A program made the translations under genes and the position numbers. A DNA stretch of 64,000 nucleotides from Helicobacter sp. MIT 05-5293 (GTDB taxonomy: Bacteria > Campylobacterota > Campylobacteria > Campylobacterales > Helicobacteraceae): contig NZ_JROZ02000001.1 in NCBI RefSeq assembly GCF_000765665.2, positions 248,001-312,000 of the forward strand, read 5' to 3'. How positions within the stretch are numbered: position 1 is the stretch's first letter; each line of letters opens with the position of its first letter. Shown here in pieces: positions 53,841-62,854 of the stretch. The notes under the pieces were generated by a model. That model was not told the origin of the DNA. It did not search any database and saw only the letters and a program-made list of their open reading frames with translations.

Positions 53841-55655
53841 ATGAGTGAATTAATTGGTGTTTATGCACAAGATCACATTTATGATCTTTGCACATCAGAT
53901 GAGCTAGGTATAAAGGGTGAAGCTATCTATTTTGATAATTCTGCCCACGCACTTTCAATTATCAGACATTCTTGTGCGCATTTGATGGCTCAAGCGATTA
54001 AAGAAATCTATCCTGAAGCGCAATTTTTTGTAGGTCCTGTGGTTGATGAAGGATTCTATTATGATTTTAAGGTCCATAGCAAAATAGGCGAGGAGGATTT
54101 GCCTCGTATTGAAGAAAAGATGCGGGAAATTGCACAAAAAGCTTATCCTATCACCAAAAGAACGCTTTTGCGACAAGAAGCTCAAGAGATATTTAAAGAC
54201 GATGAATTAAAACAAGCAGTTATGAGTAGAATCAATGATGATAAGTTGAGTGTCTATGCGCAAGGAGATTTTGAGGATTTGTGTCGAGGACCGCATTTAC
54301 CCAATACAAAATTTTTGCAGCATTTTAAGCTCACAAAGATTGCAGGAGCATATTTAGGGGGTGATGAAAAAGCTCAAATGCTCACAAGAATCTATGGTAT
54401 TGCCTTTGCAAATAAAGAAAGTCTCAAAGCATATCTTTTCCAGCTCGAAGAGGCTAAAAAGCGTGATCATCGTAAGGTAGGGCAAGAAATGGGGCTTTTT
54501 GGTTTCGATGAAGAAATTGGAGCAGGCTTACCCCTATGGCTACCTAAAGGTGCAAGACTCAGACGCAATCTTGAGAATCTTCTCACAAAAGCTTTGATTG
54601 TTCGCCATTATGAACCTGTCCGAGCTCCAGAGATTCTTAAAAGTGATGTGTGGAAAAAAAGTGGGCATTACGCAAATTATAAAGAAAATATGTATTTTAC
54701 AATTATTGATGAGCAAGAATATGGTATTAAACCTATGAATTGTGTGGGACATATTAAGGTTTATCAAAGCGCGATGCGAAGCTATAGGGATTTGCCTTTG
54801 AGATTCTATGAATATGGCGTGGTGCATCGGCACGAAAAAAGTGGCGTGTTGCATGGACTTTTACGCGTGCGTGAATTTACACAAGATGATGCGCATATTT
54901 TTTGCACTTTTGCACAAATTAAGCAAGAGATTAATCATATCATTGAATTTACTAAAAGCATTATGAATGCCTTTGGATTCTCTTACGAAATGGAGCTTTC
55001 TACGCGTCCTGAAAAATCCATAGGCAGTGATGAAAAATGGGAAAGTGCGACCTCGGCTCTCAAAGAAGCATTAGATGAGAATCACATTTCTTATCAGATT
55101 GATGAGGGCGGGGGTGCATTTTATGGACCTAAAATCGACATTAAGATTACCGATGCTATTGGGCGTAAATGGCAGTGTGGCACGGTGCAGATTGATATGA
55201 ATCTCCCCGAACGTTTTGAGCTTGCTTATACAGATGAACACAATGCACAGGTGCAACCTGTAATGATTCATCGTGCGATTTTAGGTTCATTTGAGAGATT
55301 TATTGCTATACTCACAGAACATTTTGGCGGAGAATTTCCATTATTTATCGCTCCTACGCAGGCTATCCTTATCCCTATAGGCGAAGCACAGTTATCTTAT
55401 GCAAGAGCCTTGCGTGAAAAGATTCTTGCTCAAAGTGATGCGTATGTAGAGATTCTTGATAAAAATGAAACATTAGGCAAGAGAATTCGTGATGCTGAAA
55501 AGCAACGAGTGCCTTTGATTGTCGTGCTTGGTAATAAAGAAGTTGAAAGCAAAGTGCTTGCTATTCGAGATAGGCGGGAGAAAAAACAATACGAACTCCC
55601 TGAAGATGAGTTGATTCAGATGTTAAAACAAAAAATAGGAGAGGTTCATTTTTGA
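53841..55655 (+). CDS. thrS: Threonyl-tRNA synthetase
   Basis: 604 residues. Class II enzyme with editing domain ([21 protein letters not shown] near residue 38, then [11 protein letters not shown]) and catalytic core with zinc ligands ([11 protein letters not shown]) and motif 2 ([32 protein letters not shown]), then anticodon-binding domain. Only about 35 residues precede HSCAH, so the N-terminal TGS domain of most ThrS proteins is missing or vestigial, as in H. pylori. Starts one base after frr. Confidence 0.96.
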   Translation: MSELIGVYAQDHIYDLCTSDELGIKGEAIYFDNSAHALSIIRHSCAHLMAQAIKEIYPEAQFFVGPVVDEGFYYDFKVHSKIGEEDLPRIEEKMREIAQKAYPITKRTLLRQEAQEIFKDDELKQAVMSRINDDKLSVYAQGDFEDLCRGPHLPNTKFLQHFKLTKIAGAYLGGDEKAQMLTRIYGIAFANKESLKAYLFQLEEAKKRDHRKVGQEMGLFGFDEEIGAGLPLWLPKGARLRRNLENLLTKALIVRHYEPVRAPEILKSDVWKKSGHYANYKENMYFTIIDEQEYGIKPMNCVGHIKVYQSAMRSYRDLPLRFYEYGVVHRHEKSGVLHGLLRVREFTQDDAHIFCTFAQIKQEINHIIEFTKSIMNAFGFSYEMELSTRPEKSIGSDEKWESATSALKEALDENHISYQIDEGGGAFYGPKIDIKITDAIGRKWQCGTVQIDMNLPERFELAYTDEHNAQVQPVMIHRAILGSFERFIAILTEHFGGEFPLFIAPTQAILIPIGEAQLSYARALREKILAQSDAYVEILDKNETLGKRIRDAEKQRVPLIVVLGNKEVESKVLAIRDRREKKQYELPEDELIQMLKQKIGEVHF

Positions 55656-56167
55656 GCAAAGAAGAAGTGTTACTCAATGAGGAGATAGATTTAAAAGAAG
55701 TGCGTTGTGTGGGAGATGATGGCGAGGTATATGGTATTATCTCTTCCAAAGAAGCTTTGAGTTTAGCGGTCAAACAAGGATTGGATTTGGTGTTGATTTC
55801 AGCGACTGCCAAACCACCCGTGTGTAAAATAATGGATTATGGAAAGTTCCGTTATCAAACTGAAAAAAGGCAAAAAGAAGCTCGTAAAAAACAAAAACAA
55901 ATTGAAGTAAAAGAAATCAAGCTCTCTACACAGATTGCTCAAAATGATATTAATTATAAAGTGAAACACGCTATTGAGTTTTTAGAATCTGGCAAGCATG
56001 TCAAGTTTAAAGTGTTTCTCAAACAGCGTGAGTTGAATATTCCGCAGGCAGGAATGGAGACTCTTAGAAAAGTAGCAGAGATGCTTGAGGACATTGCAGT
56101 AGCAGAAAAAGAGCCTAAATTAGAGGGCAAACATCTTAATGTCCTTTATGTCCCTAAGAAAAAATAA
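55652..56167 (+). CDS. infC: Translation initiation factor IF-3
   Basis: 171 residues: N-domain ([20 protein letters not shown] ... [23 protein letters not shown]) and C-domain ([20 protein letters not shown]). It binds 30S and checks start-codon fidelity. The start is TTG at 55652 overlapping the thrS stop (TTGA). A rare start on infC is common and normally supports IF3 autoregulation by discriminating against non-AUG starts. Confidence 0.96.
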   Translation: MSKEEVLLNEEIDLKEVRCVGDDGEVYGIISSKEALSLAVKQGLDLVLISATAKPPVCKIMDYGKFRYQTEKRQKEARKKQKQIEVKEIKLSTQIAQNDINYKVKHAIEFLESGKHVKFKVFLKQRELNIPQAGMETLRKVAEMLEDIAVAEKEPKLEGKHLNVLYVPKKK

Positions 56168-56214
56168 TCGCAAAGCCTTTTATGGTTTAGCTTAATCTTA
56201 TGAAAGGAGTGATA

Positions 56215-56409
56215 ATGCCAAAGATGAAAACTAATCGTGGTGCAGCTAAGCGTTTTAAATTGAAGAAAAATGCAATTAAACGCGGGAGTGCTTTTAAAAA
56301 TCATATTTTGACTAAAAAGTCCCCCCAACGCAAAGCTAATCTGAATGCACCCAAATATGTTCACCGCACAAATGTTGATTCTGTAAAAAGCTTACTTTGT
56401 ATGCTTTAA
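56215..56409 (+). CDS. rpmI: 50S ribosomal protein L35
   Basis: 64 residues: [16 protein letters not shown] at the start and KSPQRKANL, the L35 pattern. ATG at 56215 with GAAAGGAG upstream is used rather than the upstream codon. Between infC and rplT in the standard operon. Confidence 0.96.
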   Translation: MPKMKTNRGAAKRFKLKKNAIKRGSAFKNHILTKKSPQRKANLNAPKYVHRTNVDSVKSLLCML

Positions 56410-56422
56410 GAGAATCTGACTC

Positions 56423-56444
56423 CCCTTATTAAAAGTGATAAGGG
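56423..56444 (+). promoter_or_regulatory. rpmI-rplT spacer hairpin
   Basis: CCCTTAT (56423-56429) and ATAAGGG (56438-56444) form a 7-bp stem in the 80-base spacer, followed by a small stem close to the rplT ribosome site. L20 autoregulates this operon by mRNA binding in other bacteria, so an L20 site is possible; not proven. Confidence 0.35.
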
Positions 56445-56489
56445 TAAGAGAAGCAAAAGCTTACACCTTCAAAAGGTAAAGGAGAAAAA

Positions 56490-56843
56490 ATGAGAGTAAA
56501 AACAGGCGTTGTCCGAAGAAGAAGACACAAAAAGATTTTAAAACTTGCTCGAGGTTTTTATAGCGGACGCAGAAAACATTTCCGCAAGGCAAAAGAGCAA
56601 TTAGAACGCAGTATGTGTTATGCGTTTCGTGATCGTAAGCAGAAAAAACGTGATTTTAGAAAGCTTTGGATTACGCGTATTAATGCCGCGTGCAAAATGA
56701 ATGGCACAACCTATTCACGATTTATCCACGCGCTTAAGCTTGCAAATATTGAGCTTGATAGAAAGGTTCTTGCTGATATGGCGATGAATGATATTGCAGC
56801 ATTTAATCAGATTGTTGCAAGCGTAAAAGATAAAACAAAATAA
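56490..56843 (+). CDS. rplT: 50S ribosomal protein L20
   Basis: 117 residues: [72 protein letters not shown]. Required for early 50S assembly. ATG with AAAGGAGAAAAA upstream. Last gene of the operon; a 10-bp inverted repeat follows. Confidence 0.97.
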   Translation: MRVKTGVVRRRRHKKILKLARGFYSGRRKHFRKAKEQLERSMCYAFRDRKQKKRDFRKLWITRINAACKMNGTTYSRFIHALKLANIELDRKVLADMAMNDIAAFNQIVASVKDKTK

Positions 56844-56848
56844 TTTCA

Positions 56849-56881
56849 AGATTCTGTCATCTTACGGGATAGACAGAATCT
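56849..56881 (+). terminator. Hairpin downstream of rplT
   Basis: Perfect 10-bp inverted repeat AGATTCTGTC (56849-56858) / GACAGAATCT (56872-56881) with a 13-nt loop, five bases after the rplT stop. No U-run follows, so its role as terminator is likely but not certain. Confidence 0.5.
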
Positions 56882-57014
56882 ATACAAACTCACGACCAAT
56901 CCTAAACCCACATTAGTATTTGCTTTTATTCATAGTCCAAATTGTTTCATTTTCTCAATCATATCTTTTATTCAATATGTTATAATCCTAAATAATTTTT
57001 TTAAAGGAGTATAA

Positions 57015-58178
57015 ATGCAAGATGTTCCACAAATTGCTCAAATGCAAAATGCTTTTTTTCCGCTCGTTGGGGCTTTGATTTTTATTTTGCTGCATTTTTA
57101 TATCTATAAAGGTTTGGTAAAATCTGTTTCTACCAAGCCTACAATCCGTTTGCTATGGAAAGTTTTTGTCGTGGTTAATATGTTTGGGTGTATCGCGTAT
57201 TTGTTTTTTCGACAGAATCCTATCATTCCTCAAGCGATCTATTTCTTGCTTTCACTTTCTTTGGGTATGGCTTTTGTGCTGTTTATCGCTACTTTATTGT
57301 ATCAGTTTTGTTCTCTTTTTATTATGATGATTCGGAGTAAATCTGAAAGAAGTCGCTGGAGACATCGTTCAAAGGTAGGTATTTTTGTATTAAGCCTTGT
57401 GATGATTGTTTATGGCACATTTAATGGCATCAAAACACCCGATGTTACTTCTGTGAAGATTGAATTAGAAGGTTTGACAACACCGATTCGCGCAGTTGTA
57501 TTGAGTGATCTTCATATTGGAGGCTTGATTGAATCTAATAAAATCAATGAAATTGTCCAAATCGTCAATGACCTTGATGTGGATATGGTTTTTCTTACAG
57601 GTGATATTGTCGATGCAAGACTTGCTGATGCAGAAGAGGCTATTGATAAACTCAAAGGGCTTCAAGCAAAAGATGGTATTTTCTATGTGCTAGGCAATCA
57701 TGAGTATTTTCACGATATTGAAAATATTATCGCTAAGATAGAATCTTTAGGATTCAATGTGCTTATCAACAAAAGTCAAATCGTCAATGATAATGTCAAT
57801 ATCGTAGGGATTGCTGACTTAATGGGCTTTAGAGTAGGGTATCTGATGCCTGATTTTCAAGAGGCATTTTCACAAACTAATCCTGCTTTGCCCACCATTC
57901 TTCTTTCTCACCAACCTAAGGTGATTGAATATCTTAGCAACGATGATAAAGTCGATTTGATTTTGAGCGGACACACACACGGAGGGCAAATATTTCCCTT
58001 TTCTTTAGCGGTTTTAGTGCAGCAACCTTATCTTTATGGTTTGCATGAGATTCCAAATTTTCTTAAAACTAAAATTTATGTGAATCAAGGCACGGGTTTT
58101 TGGGGTCCGCCGATGAGAATTGGAAGCTATCGTGAAATCACACTTTTGGAGCTTACTCCTCCTTCATCAAATCCTTAA
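57015..58178 (+). CDS. Membrane-anchored metallophosphoesterase
   Basis: 387 residues. About four N-terminal transmembrane helices (residues about 15-35, 50-70, 75-105, 122-140), then a calcineurin-like phosphoesterase domain: VLSDLHIGG, LTGDIVDARL, LGNHEYFHD, LSGHTHGGQIFPF, all metal-binding motifs intact. YkuE/LpxH-like relatives act on lipid or nucleotide phosphates; the substrate here is unknown. ATG with AAAGGAG upstream. Confidence 0.9.
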   Translation: MQDVPQIAQMQNAFFPLVGALIFILLHFYIYKGLVKSVSTKPTIRLLWKVFVVVNMFGCIAYLFFRQNPIIPQAIYFLLSLSLGMAFVLFIATLLYQFCSLFIMMIRSKSERSRWRHRSKVGIFVLSLVMIVYGTFNGIKTPDVTSVKIELEGLTTPIRAVVLSDLHIGGLIESNKINEIVQIVNDLDVDMVFLTGDIVDARLADAEEAIDKLKGLQAKDGIFYVLGNHEYFHDIENIIAKIESLGFNVLINKSQIVNDNVNIVGIADLMGFRVGYLMPDFQEAFSQTNPALPTILLSHQPKVIEYLSNDDKVDLILSGHTHGGQIFPFSLAVLVQQPYLYGLHEIPNFLKTKIYVNQGTGFWGPPMRIGSYREITLLELTPPSSNP

Positions 58179-58277
58179 AGTATGGTGGTTTTATTGCAAG
58201 ATTCAGAGGAAGGCAACTGCTATCCTTTCCTTTTGAATCTATACCCAAAACTTCATTTGTTTGAATCTGCTTTGAGG

Positions 58278-59150
58278 TTAATATTTATACTCGATGTGCA
58301 AGGATTTGACAAACATAATATCCCAAGCATTTTGCATCAGCACGCGATAACCCTTTGTGTGTAAAAAATCTATTATTTGGTATTTAGCATCTGTGTAGTT
58401 ATGCTCTATGGTCATAACACTGAAAGTATATTTATCAAAATCTATGCCGCGTAATACTTCCATTTCACCCCCTTCAACATCTAGGGTCATAAAATCAATA
58501 TGAAAAACATCTGGATAATGTTGCATAATCTCATTAAATGTCGCTGTCTGCACAGATATGGTTTTTGCTCCTCCAAGTTTATCGATGCGTTCTTTGTGCG
58601 ATTGTGTCAAGTTTATCTCTAATGTATCAAGTGCAGAGCAATCAGAATCTGAAGCGACAAGAGTCGTCATACCGATATTTTTAGAAAAAATAGCAAGATT
58701 GTAAGTATCGCATTTTCTGTTTTTCTTTAGCGCAGTATAGGTTTGCGGATTTGCTTCGACACAAAATCCACTCCAACCAAGACGCTCAAAAAGATAGCTG
58801 TTATTAATGCTTATGCCATCATGCGCACCAATATCAACAAAAAAACCATTTTTCTTTTGACGCAAGATTGAATACGCAAGAGCATCTTGCCCTAATTGCC
58901 CTTCAAATCTTTCGTTTTGTAAGTTTGAAAGCCATAGCGTGTCAATAAGATATTCTATCCTGTCGATTTTTTCTTCTAATGCGTATTTAGAGTGCTTACT
59001 GCGTTGATATATGGGCATACCAAAAAGTTTATATTGCTTTCTTATAATTTTGCCATCAGATAAATATTTTTTATGCGTTGTAAGCACAGGAATGCCACAT
59101 ATTTTCCTTATCTTTTTATTGTCTTGAATCTCTTTTGTAACAATGCGCAT
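58278..59150 (-). CDS. FkbM-family methyltransferase
   Basis: 290 residues. N-terminal segment with KYLSDGKIIRKQYKLFGMPIY-like motif found in glycan-associated proteins, then the FkbM core: GFFVDIGAHDGISINNSYLFE near residue 115, GFCVEANP, and DFMTLDVEGGEMEVLRG near 215. Such enzymes O-methylate sugars. A run of 14 A/T bases lies in the promoter region about 38-51 bases before the ATG, so expression may be phase-variable. ATG with AAAGGATT upstream. Confidence 0.85.
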   Translation of the reverse strand: MRIVTKEIQDNKKIRKICGIPVLTTHKKYLSDGKIIRKQYKLFGMPIYQRSKHSKYALEEKIDRIEYLIDTLWLSNLQNERFEGQLGQDALAYSILRQKKNGFFVDIGAHDGISINNSYLFERLGWSGFCVEANPQTYTALKKNRKCDTYNLAIFSKNIGMTTLVASDSDCSALDTLEINLTQSHKERIDKLGGAKTISVQTATFNEIMQHYPDVFHIDFMTLDVEGGEMEVLRGIDFDKYTFSVMTIEHNYTDAKYQIIDFLHTKGYRVLMQNAWDIMFVKSLHIEYKY

Positions 59151-59177
59151 ACAAATCCTTTATTTTATGATGCGAAG

Positions 59178-59201
59178 CATTCTACACAAAAAAAAAAAAA
59201 A
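59178..59201 (-). promoter_or_regulatory. Promoter of the FkbM gene with an A/T14 tract
   Basis: On the minus strand T14 (59201-59188) precedes TAGAAT (about 59183-59178), a likely -10 box, about 30 bases before the ATG. Tract length changes would alter -10/-35 geometry, as described for other Helicobacter surface genes. Confidence 0.55.
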
Positions 59202-59281
59202 CGATTCAAGAGGTATTAAAGTGATTTAATTTACTCAAATAAAAGTCTAAAGAGGTTTGTTGTAGAGTGAAAAAATGGCAG

Positions 59282-60019
59282 CTATTCTTGCGTATTTGTA
59301 GGGTTTTGTGAGGATTCTTCTTGCTCTACTGCTTGTGAAGTTTGGCTTATCTCATCAGTATTATTTTCTTCTGAATCTTCTTGATGTGTTTCTTGAGATT
59401 CTGTGGATTGAGATGTATTTTCTTCATCTTCATCTTTGTCTTTTTTTGCTTTGGATTTGTGTTGCAAGGTTTGGAGAATGTTATTTGAAAAATAACAATC
59501 AACATAAATGCGATAATTGAAAGGCTTTTTAGCCTCAAAATGTGGCACAACAATAGCAAATGTTTTTTCTTCTTGGGGTTGAATCTCAATTTCTAGCTTT
59601 GTTGAAAAAGACGATTTGGGCAATACGGCATTGATGTATTTTATAAGCGTATTTTTCTCTTCTTCCCGCACTTCATTAGCGGTAATGCGGCATTCATTGA
59701 TGGCAATTTTACCTTGATGTATGATATTACCAGCGACAAAAAAACCTTTTGTGTATTCCATAGGGTGAGCGGTTGTTATATCGACTTGGATTTTGTAGAA
59801 AAATTTTGTCATAGCTAATTGCAATGTGATAGGCGTGCTAAAGATGACACAGATTGAAAGAAAAAAGAAAAAACCAGCGATAAAACGTCTCCCGCGTAAT
59901 AATAGACCTAAGGTAAAAAATAGAATAAAGCAAAAAAAGATAAGCAATAAGATTCCGAGTTCATAGATTGAAAAATATGAAATCATTTGAAATACGAAAT
60001 CTTTTAGCTGCTCTTTCAA
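59282..60019 (-). CDS. DUF2393 membrane protein
   Basis: 245 residues. Two N-terminal transmembrane helices (about 22-42, 45-68), a periplasmic DUF2393-type domain (FFVAGNIIHQGKIAINECRITANEV), and a Ser/Glu/Gln-rich tail of about 60 residues. The start is TTG at 60019 with AAGGAA correctly spaced. Function unknown; co-located with hisIE and hflK on one strand. Confidence 0.75.
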   Translation of the reverse strand: MKEQLKDFVFQMISYFSIYELGILLLIFFCFILFFTLGLLLRGRRFIAGFFFFLSICVIFSTPITLQLAMTKFFYKIQVDITTAHPMEYTKGFFVAGNIIHQGKIAINECRITANEVREEEKNTLIKYINAVLPKSSFSTKLEIEIQPQEEKTFAIVVPHFEAKKPFNYRIYVDCYFSNNILQTLQHKSKAKKDKDEDEENTSQSTESQETHQEDSEENNTDEISQTSQAVEQEESSQNPTNTQE

Positions 60020-60036
60020 GTCATTTCCTTGGTCTG

Positions 60037-60729
60037 TTATTTTTTTGTTCTTGAGGCTTTTTCAGCAAGACCACTTTGTCCCATACGCGATTTGAGTTCT
60101 TGATAAACGCGCTCTATGGAGATGTGTTTAAAAGCTAGAGCGACAAGAGTATGATACAGCAAATCCGCACATTCATAAATAATCTCTTTTTCATCGTGAT
60201 CTTTGAGGGCAAAGCAAAATTCTCCCGCTTCTTCGATAATTTTTTTAGCAATGGTGTTATCGCCTTTTGCAAACAATGAGGCAGTATAAGACACTTCGGG
60301 CGAAGCATGATGTTTTTCGCATAAAGAATGATAAAGCTGATCAAGTACATCATAAGTATTGCTCATATCTTTTGTAGGGATTTTTTCATCTTGAGTAATG
60401 TGATGAGAGCTAAGACTGCGATAAAAACAGCTGTATGCACCTGTGTGGCAGGCTACACCTTCTTGCTCAACCAAAAAAAGCAGACTATCATTGTCGCAAT
60501 CAAGCTTAATACTTATAATTTTTTGGATATGTCCGCTTTGCTCACCCTTTTTCCAGATTCTATTCTTGGATCGAGAAAAATAATGAGCAATATTGCTTTG
60601 CAATGTCTCTTGCAATGATTGACGCGAAGAGTAAGCCAACATCAAAACATCTTGCGTCTTTGCATCTTGAGCGATAGTCGGTATCAGTGAGCATTTTTCC
60701 CAATCAATTTGATCAAGCACGGATTGCAT
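60037..60729 (-). CDS. hisIE: Bifunctional phosphoribosyl-AMP cyclohydrolase / phosphoribosyl-ATP pyrophosphatase
   Basis: 230 residues. HisI half: RSKNRIWKKGEQSGHIQKI and DCDNDSLLFLVEQEGVACHTG with the zinc and substrate residues. HisE half: GDNTIAKKIIEEAGEFCFALKD and CADLLYHTLVAL. Catalyses steps 2 and 3 of histidine synthesis. ATG at 60729 overlaps the spacer after hflK; an AGGA site lies in the end of that gene. Its presence distinguishes the organism from H. pylori, which lacks the pathway. Confidence 0.94.
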   Translation of the reverse strand: MQSVLDQIDWEKCSLIPTIAQDAKTQDVLMLAYSSRQSLQETLQSNIAHYFSRSKNRIWKKGEQSGHIQKIISIKLDCDNDSLLFLVEQEGVACHTGAYSCFYRSLSSHHITQDEKIPTKDMSNTYDVLDQLYHSLCEKHHASPEVSYTASLFAKGDNTIAKKIIEEAGEFCFALKDHDEKEIIYECADLLYHTLVALAFKHISIERVYQELKSRMGQSGLAEKASRTKK

Positions 60730-60732
60730 TAA

Positions 60733-61833
60733 TTATTGTCCTAAAGCAGTATTTTTTTGCTTGGATTTAGAATCCACCCAAATATTAGGCACAGCACCAC
60801 CGGGAGTAAGGAAAATTTGAGCATCTTTATTTTCTTTGAGTGCTTCATTAAATTTACCTTGTGTCTCGATTTGTCGGAGCTCAAGTAAGCGTTGAGAGAG
60901 GCTTTCATTGACAAGGCGGTTTGCCTCACTTTGCCCTTTTGCTTCGATTTCAATCGCATCAGCCTTACCCTTAGCACGCTCACGCAAAGCATTTGCTTCT
61001 TCTTTTGCCTTTTGTGCATCTCTTTTGGCTAATTCTACACCTTCGATTCTGATTTTTACTTGTTCGGGCAGGACGATTTCGCGCAATTGAATAGAATCTA
61101 ATCTCACAGGTTGATTAGGCGTTGAATCAAGCTTATTTTTAAAGCCTGTGTAGATAAGATTCGCGACTTCATCGCGTTTAGTGGGTAACTCTTCAGTGGG
61201 ATAATTCCCTACCGCACTTCGCACGACATCACGAATCACAGGATTGATAATCTTCTGTTCCCATGAAGTGCCGTATTCTGCGATAGTTGCAGGGACTTTG
61301 TCCTTGTAGAGTTGGTATTGCACGGTAAGCTCAATAGAAATCGTCATACCGCTTGTGTCCATCACATTGATTGCATCATTGCGTAAAATACTTTGATTTT
61401 TGCCAACCGTTCCCATATCCTCACTACGAGAAAAGTTTAGCGTTCGCACTTTTGTATCCACAATGATCACATCTTGAATGATAGGCACAAAGAAATGCAA
61501 TCCCGGATCAAGAGGTTTGGGGTCATATTTACCTGTGGTAACTTTAATCCCTACTTCACCTGCATTGACGATGACAAAAGGACGCGCTAAAATAAAAATT
61601 AATATCAGCAAAATAATAATGCTTAAAACGGCAAGAGATTTGCCATTAGGCATTGAGGGCATAGGAAAAGATTCTATATTGAATCCGTTTTTGTCTTTGT
61701 TGTTTCCACCATTATTCCAATTGTTAGGATTCTTTCTGGGAGGCTCTTTATCGGATTTATTTTCTTGAGAATCTTGGTTTTGGTCAAGCTGTGCTCGTTT
61801 TTTCTTGAGGTGCTCGTTTAAGTCAATGGGCAT
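60733..61833 (-). CDS. hflK: HflK-like SPFH (band 7) protein
   Basis: 366 residues. Cytoplasmic Asn/Lys/Pro-rich tail, one transmembrane helix (LAVLSIIILLILIFILARPFVIV, about residues 65-90), SPFH domain (GEVGIKVTTGKYDPKPLDPGLHFF), and a long coiled coil (ELAKRDAQKAKEEANALRERAKGKADAIE). HflK with HflC modulates the FtsH protease; no hflC is seen adjacent. ATG has AGGAGAAAT upstream. The stop is a few bases before hisIE. Confidence 0.85.
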   Translation of the reverse strand: MPIDLNEHLKKKRAQLDQNQDSQENKSDKEPPRKNPNNWNNGGNNKDKNGFNIESFPMPSMPNGKSLAVLSIIILLILIFILARPFVIVNAGEVGIKVTTGKYDPKPLDPGLHFFVPIIQDVIIVDTKVRTLNFSRSEDMGTVGKNQSILRNDAINVMDTSGMTISIELTVQYQLYKDKVPATIAEYGTSWEQKIINPVIRDVVRSAVGNYPTEELPTKRDEVANLIYTGFKNKLDSTPNQPVRLDSIQLREIVLPEQVKIRIEGVELAKRDAQKAKEEANALRERAKGKADAIEIEAKGQSEANRLVNESLSQRLLELRQIETQGKFNEALKENKDAQIFLTPGGAVPNIWVDSKSKQKNTALGQ

Positions 61834-61843
61834 AATATTTCTC

Positions 61844-62767
61844 CTAATTAATATAAGTCAGATAGTGATTGTATTTGGGATTCTCACCATTGACAATTGC
61901 AAAAAACGCTTCTTGAAGTTTTTTGGTTATTTCGCCTGCTGTGCCTTTGCCAATACTTCTTGCATCAACTTCTCTAATAGGTGTAATTTCTGCGGCTGTG
62001 CCTGTGAAGAATGCCTCATCAGCAATATAGATTTCATCTCTTGTAATATGTCGTTGTTTGAAAGGAATATTCAAATCTTTTGCGATTTCAATCACTGTTG
62101 CTTGAGTGATAGATTCTAAAGTGTTGTCATAAGGAGGCGTAATCAATGTGCCATCTCTGACGATAAAAAAGCATTCTCCGCTTCCTTCAGCTACGAATCC
62201 ATTATCATCTAAGAGCAATGCTTCATCACAACCATAAGCGATTGCCTCGTGTTTTGCCATTTGTGAGTTAAGATAATTTGCCGCTGTTTTTGCTTTACCC
62301 ATTATTGCTTTAGTCGGATTTCTTACAAAAGAGCTGATTTTTACTTTGATACCATTGGTGATACCTTCAGCCCCGAGATATGCTCCCCATTCCCATGCAG
62401 CGATAGCGACATTAACAGGAGCATTCATATGATACAGACCCATTACACCATAACCGAGATAAATAAGAGGACGAATATACACATTACCTTTGTAATCATC
62501 TTTGTTGGCTCTTAGAAGCTCAATATGCGCATTTTCAAGCTCTTCTTGTGTATAAGGTGAGTTAATGCAGACAATTTTAGCAGAATTTAAAAGCCTTTTA
62601 GTGTGGTCTTTTAGTCTGAAAATTGCTAAACCTTTAGGTGTCATATAGGCTCTTGTGCCTTCGAATACTGCATTACCATAATGCAAAGTATGGCTCAAAA
62701 TATGTGTTGTTGCCTCTGCCCAAGGCACTAATTTACCATCTTTCCAGATATATTTTGCTTCTTTCAT
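61844..62767 (-). CDS. ilvE: Branched-chain amino-acid aminotransferase
   Basis: 307 residues, PLP fold-type IV. FEGTRAYMTPKGLAIFRLKDH near residue 35, PLP lysine in KAKTAANYLNSQMAKHEA near 165, LLDDNGFVAEGSGECFF near 190, and EAFFTGTAAEITPI near 260. Converts branched 2-oxo acids and amino acids. Eleven bases upstream of the hflK start, so likely co-transcribed. Confidence 0.94.
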   Translation of the reverse strand: MKEAKYIWKDGKLVPWAEATTHILSHTLHYGNAVFEGTRAYMTPKGLAIFRLKDHTKRLLNSAKIVCINSPYTQEELENAHIELLRANKDDYKGNVYIRPLIYLGYGVMGLYHMNAPVNVAIAAWEWGAYLGAEGITNGIKVKISSFVRNPTKAIMGKAKTAANYLNSQMAKHEAIAYGCDEALLLDDNGFVAEGSGECFFIVRDGTLITPPYDNTLESITQATVIEIAKDLNIPFKQRHITRDEIYIADEAFFTGTAAEITPIREVDARSIGKGTAGEITKKLQEAFFAIVNGENPKYNHYLTYIN

Positions 62768-62854
62768 TTATAAACCGCCTTTTTTGAAATTAAAACATAC
62801 GATTCTATCAAAACTTTTATAATATTAATATTTAAGATATTATGAATAGCGCAC

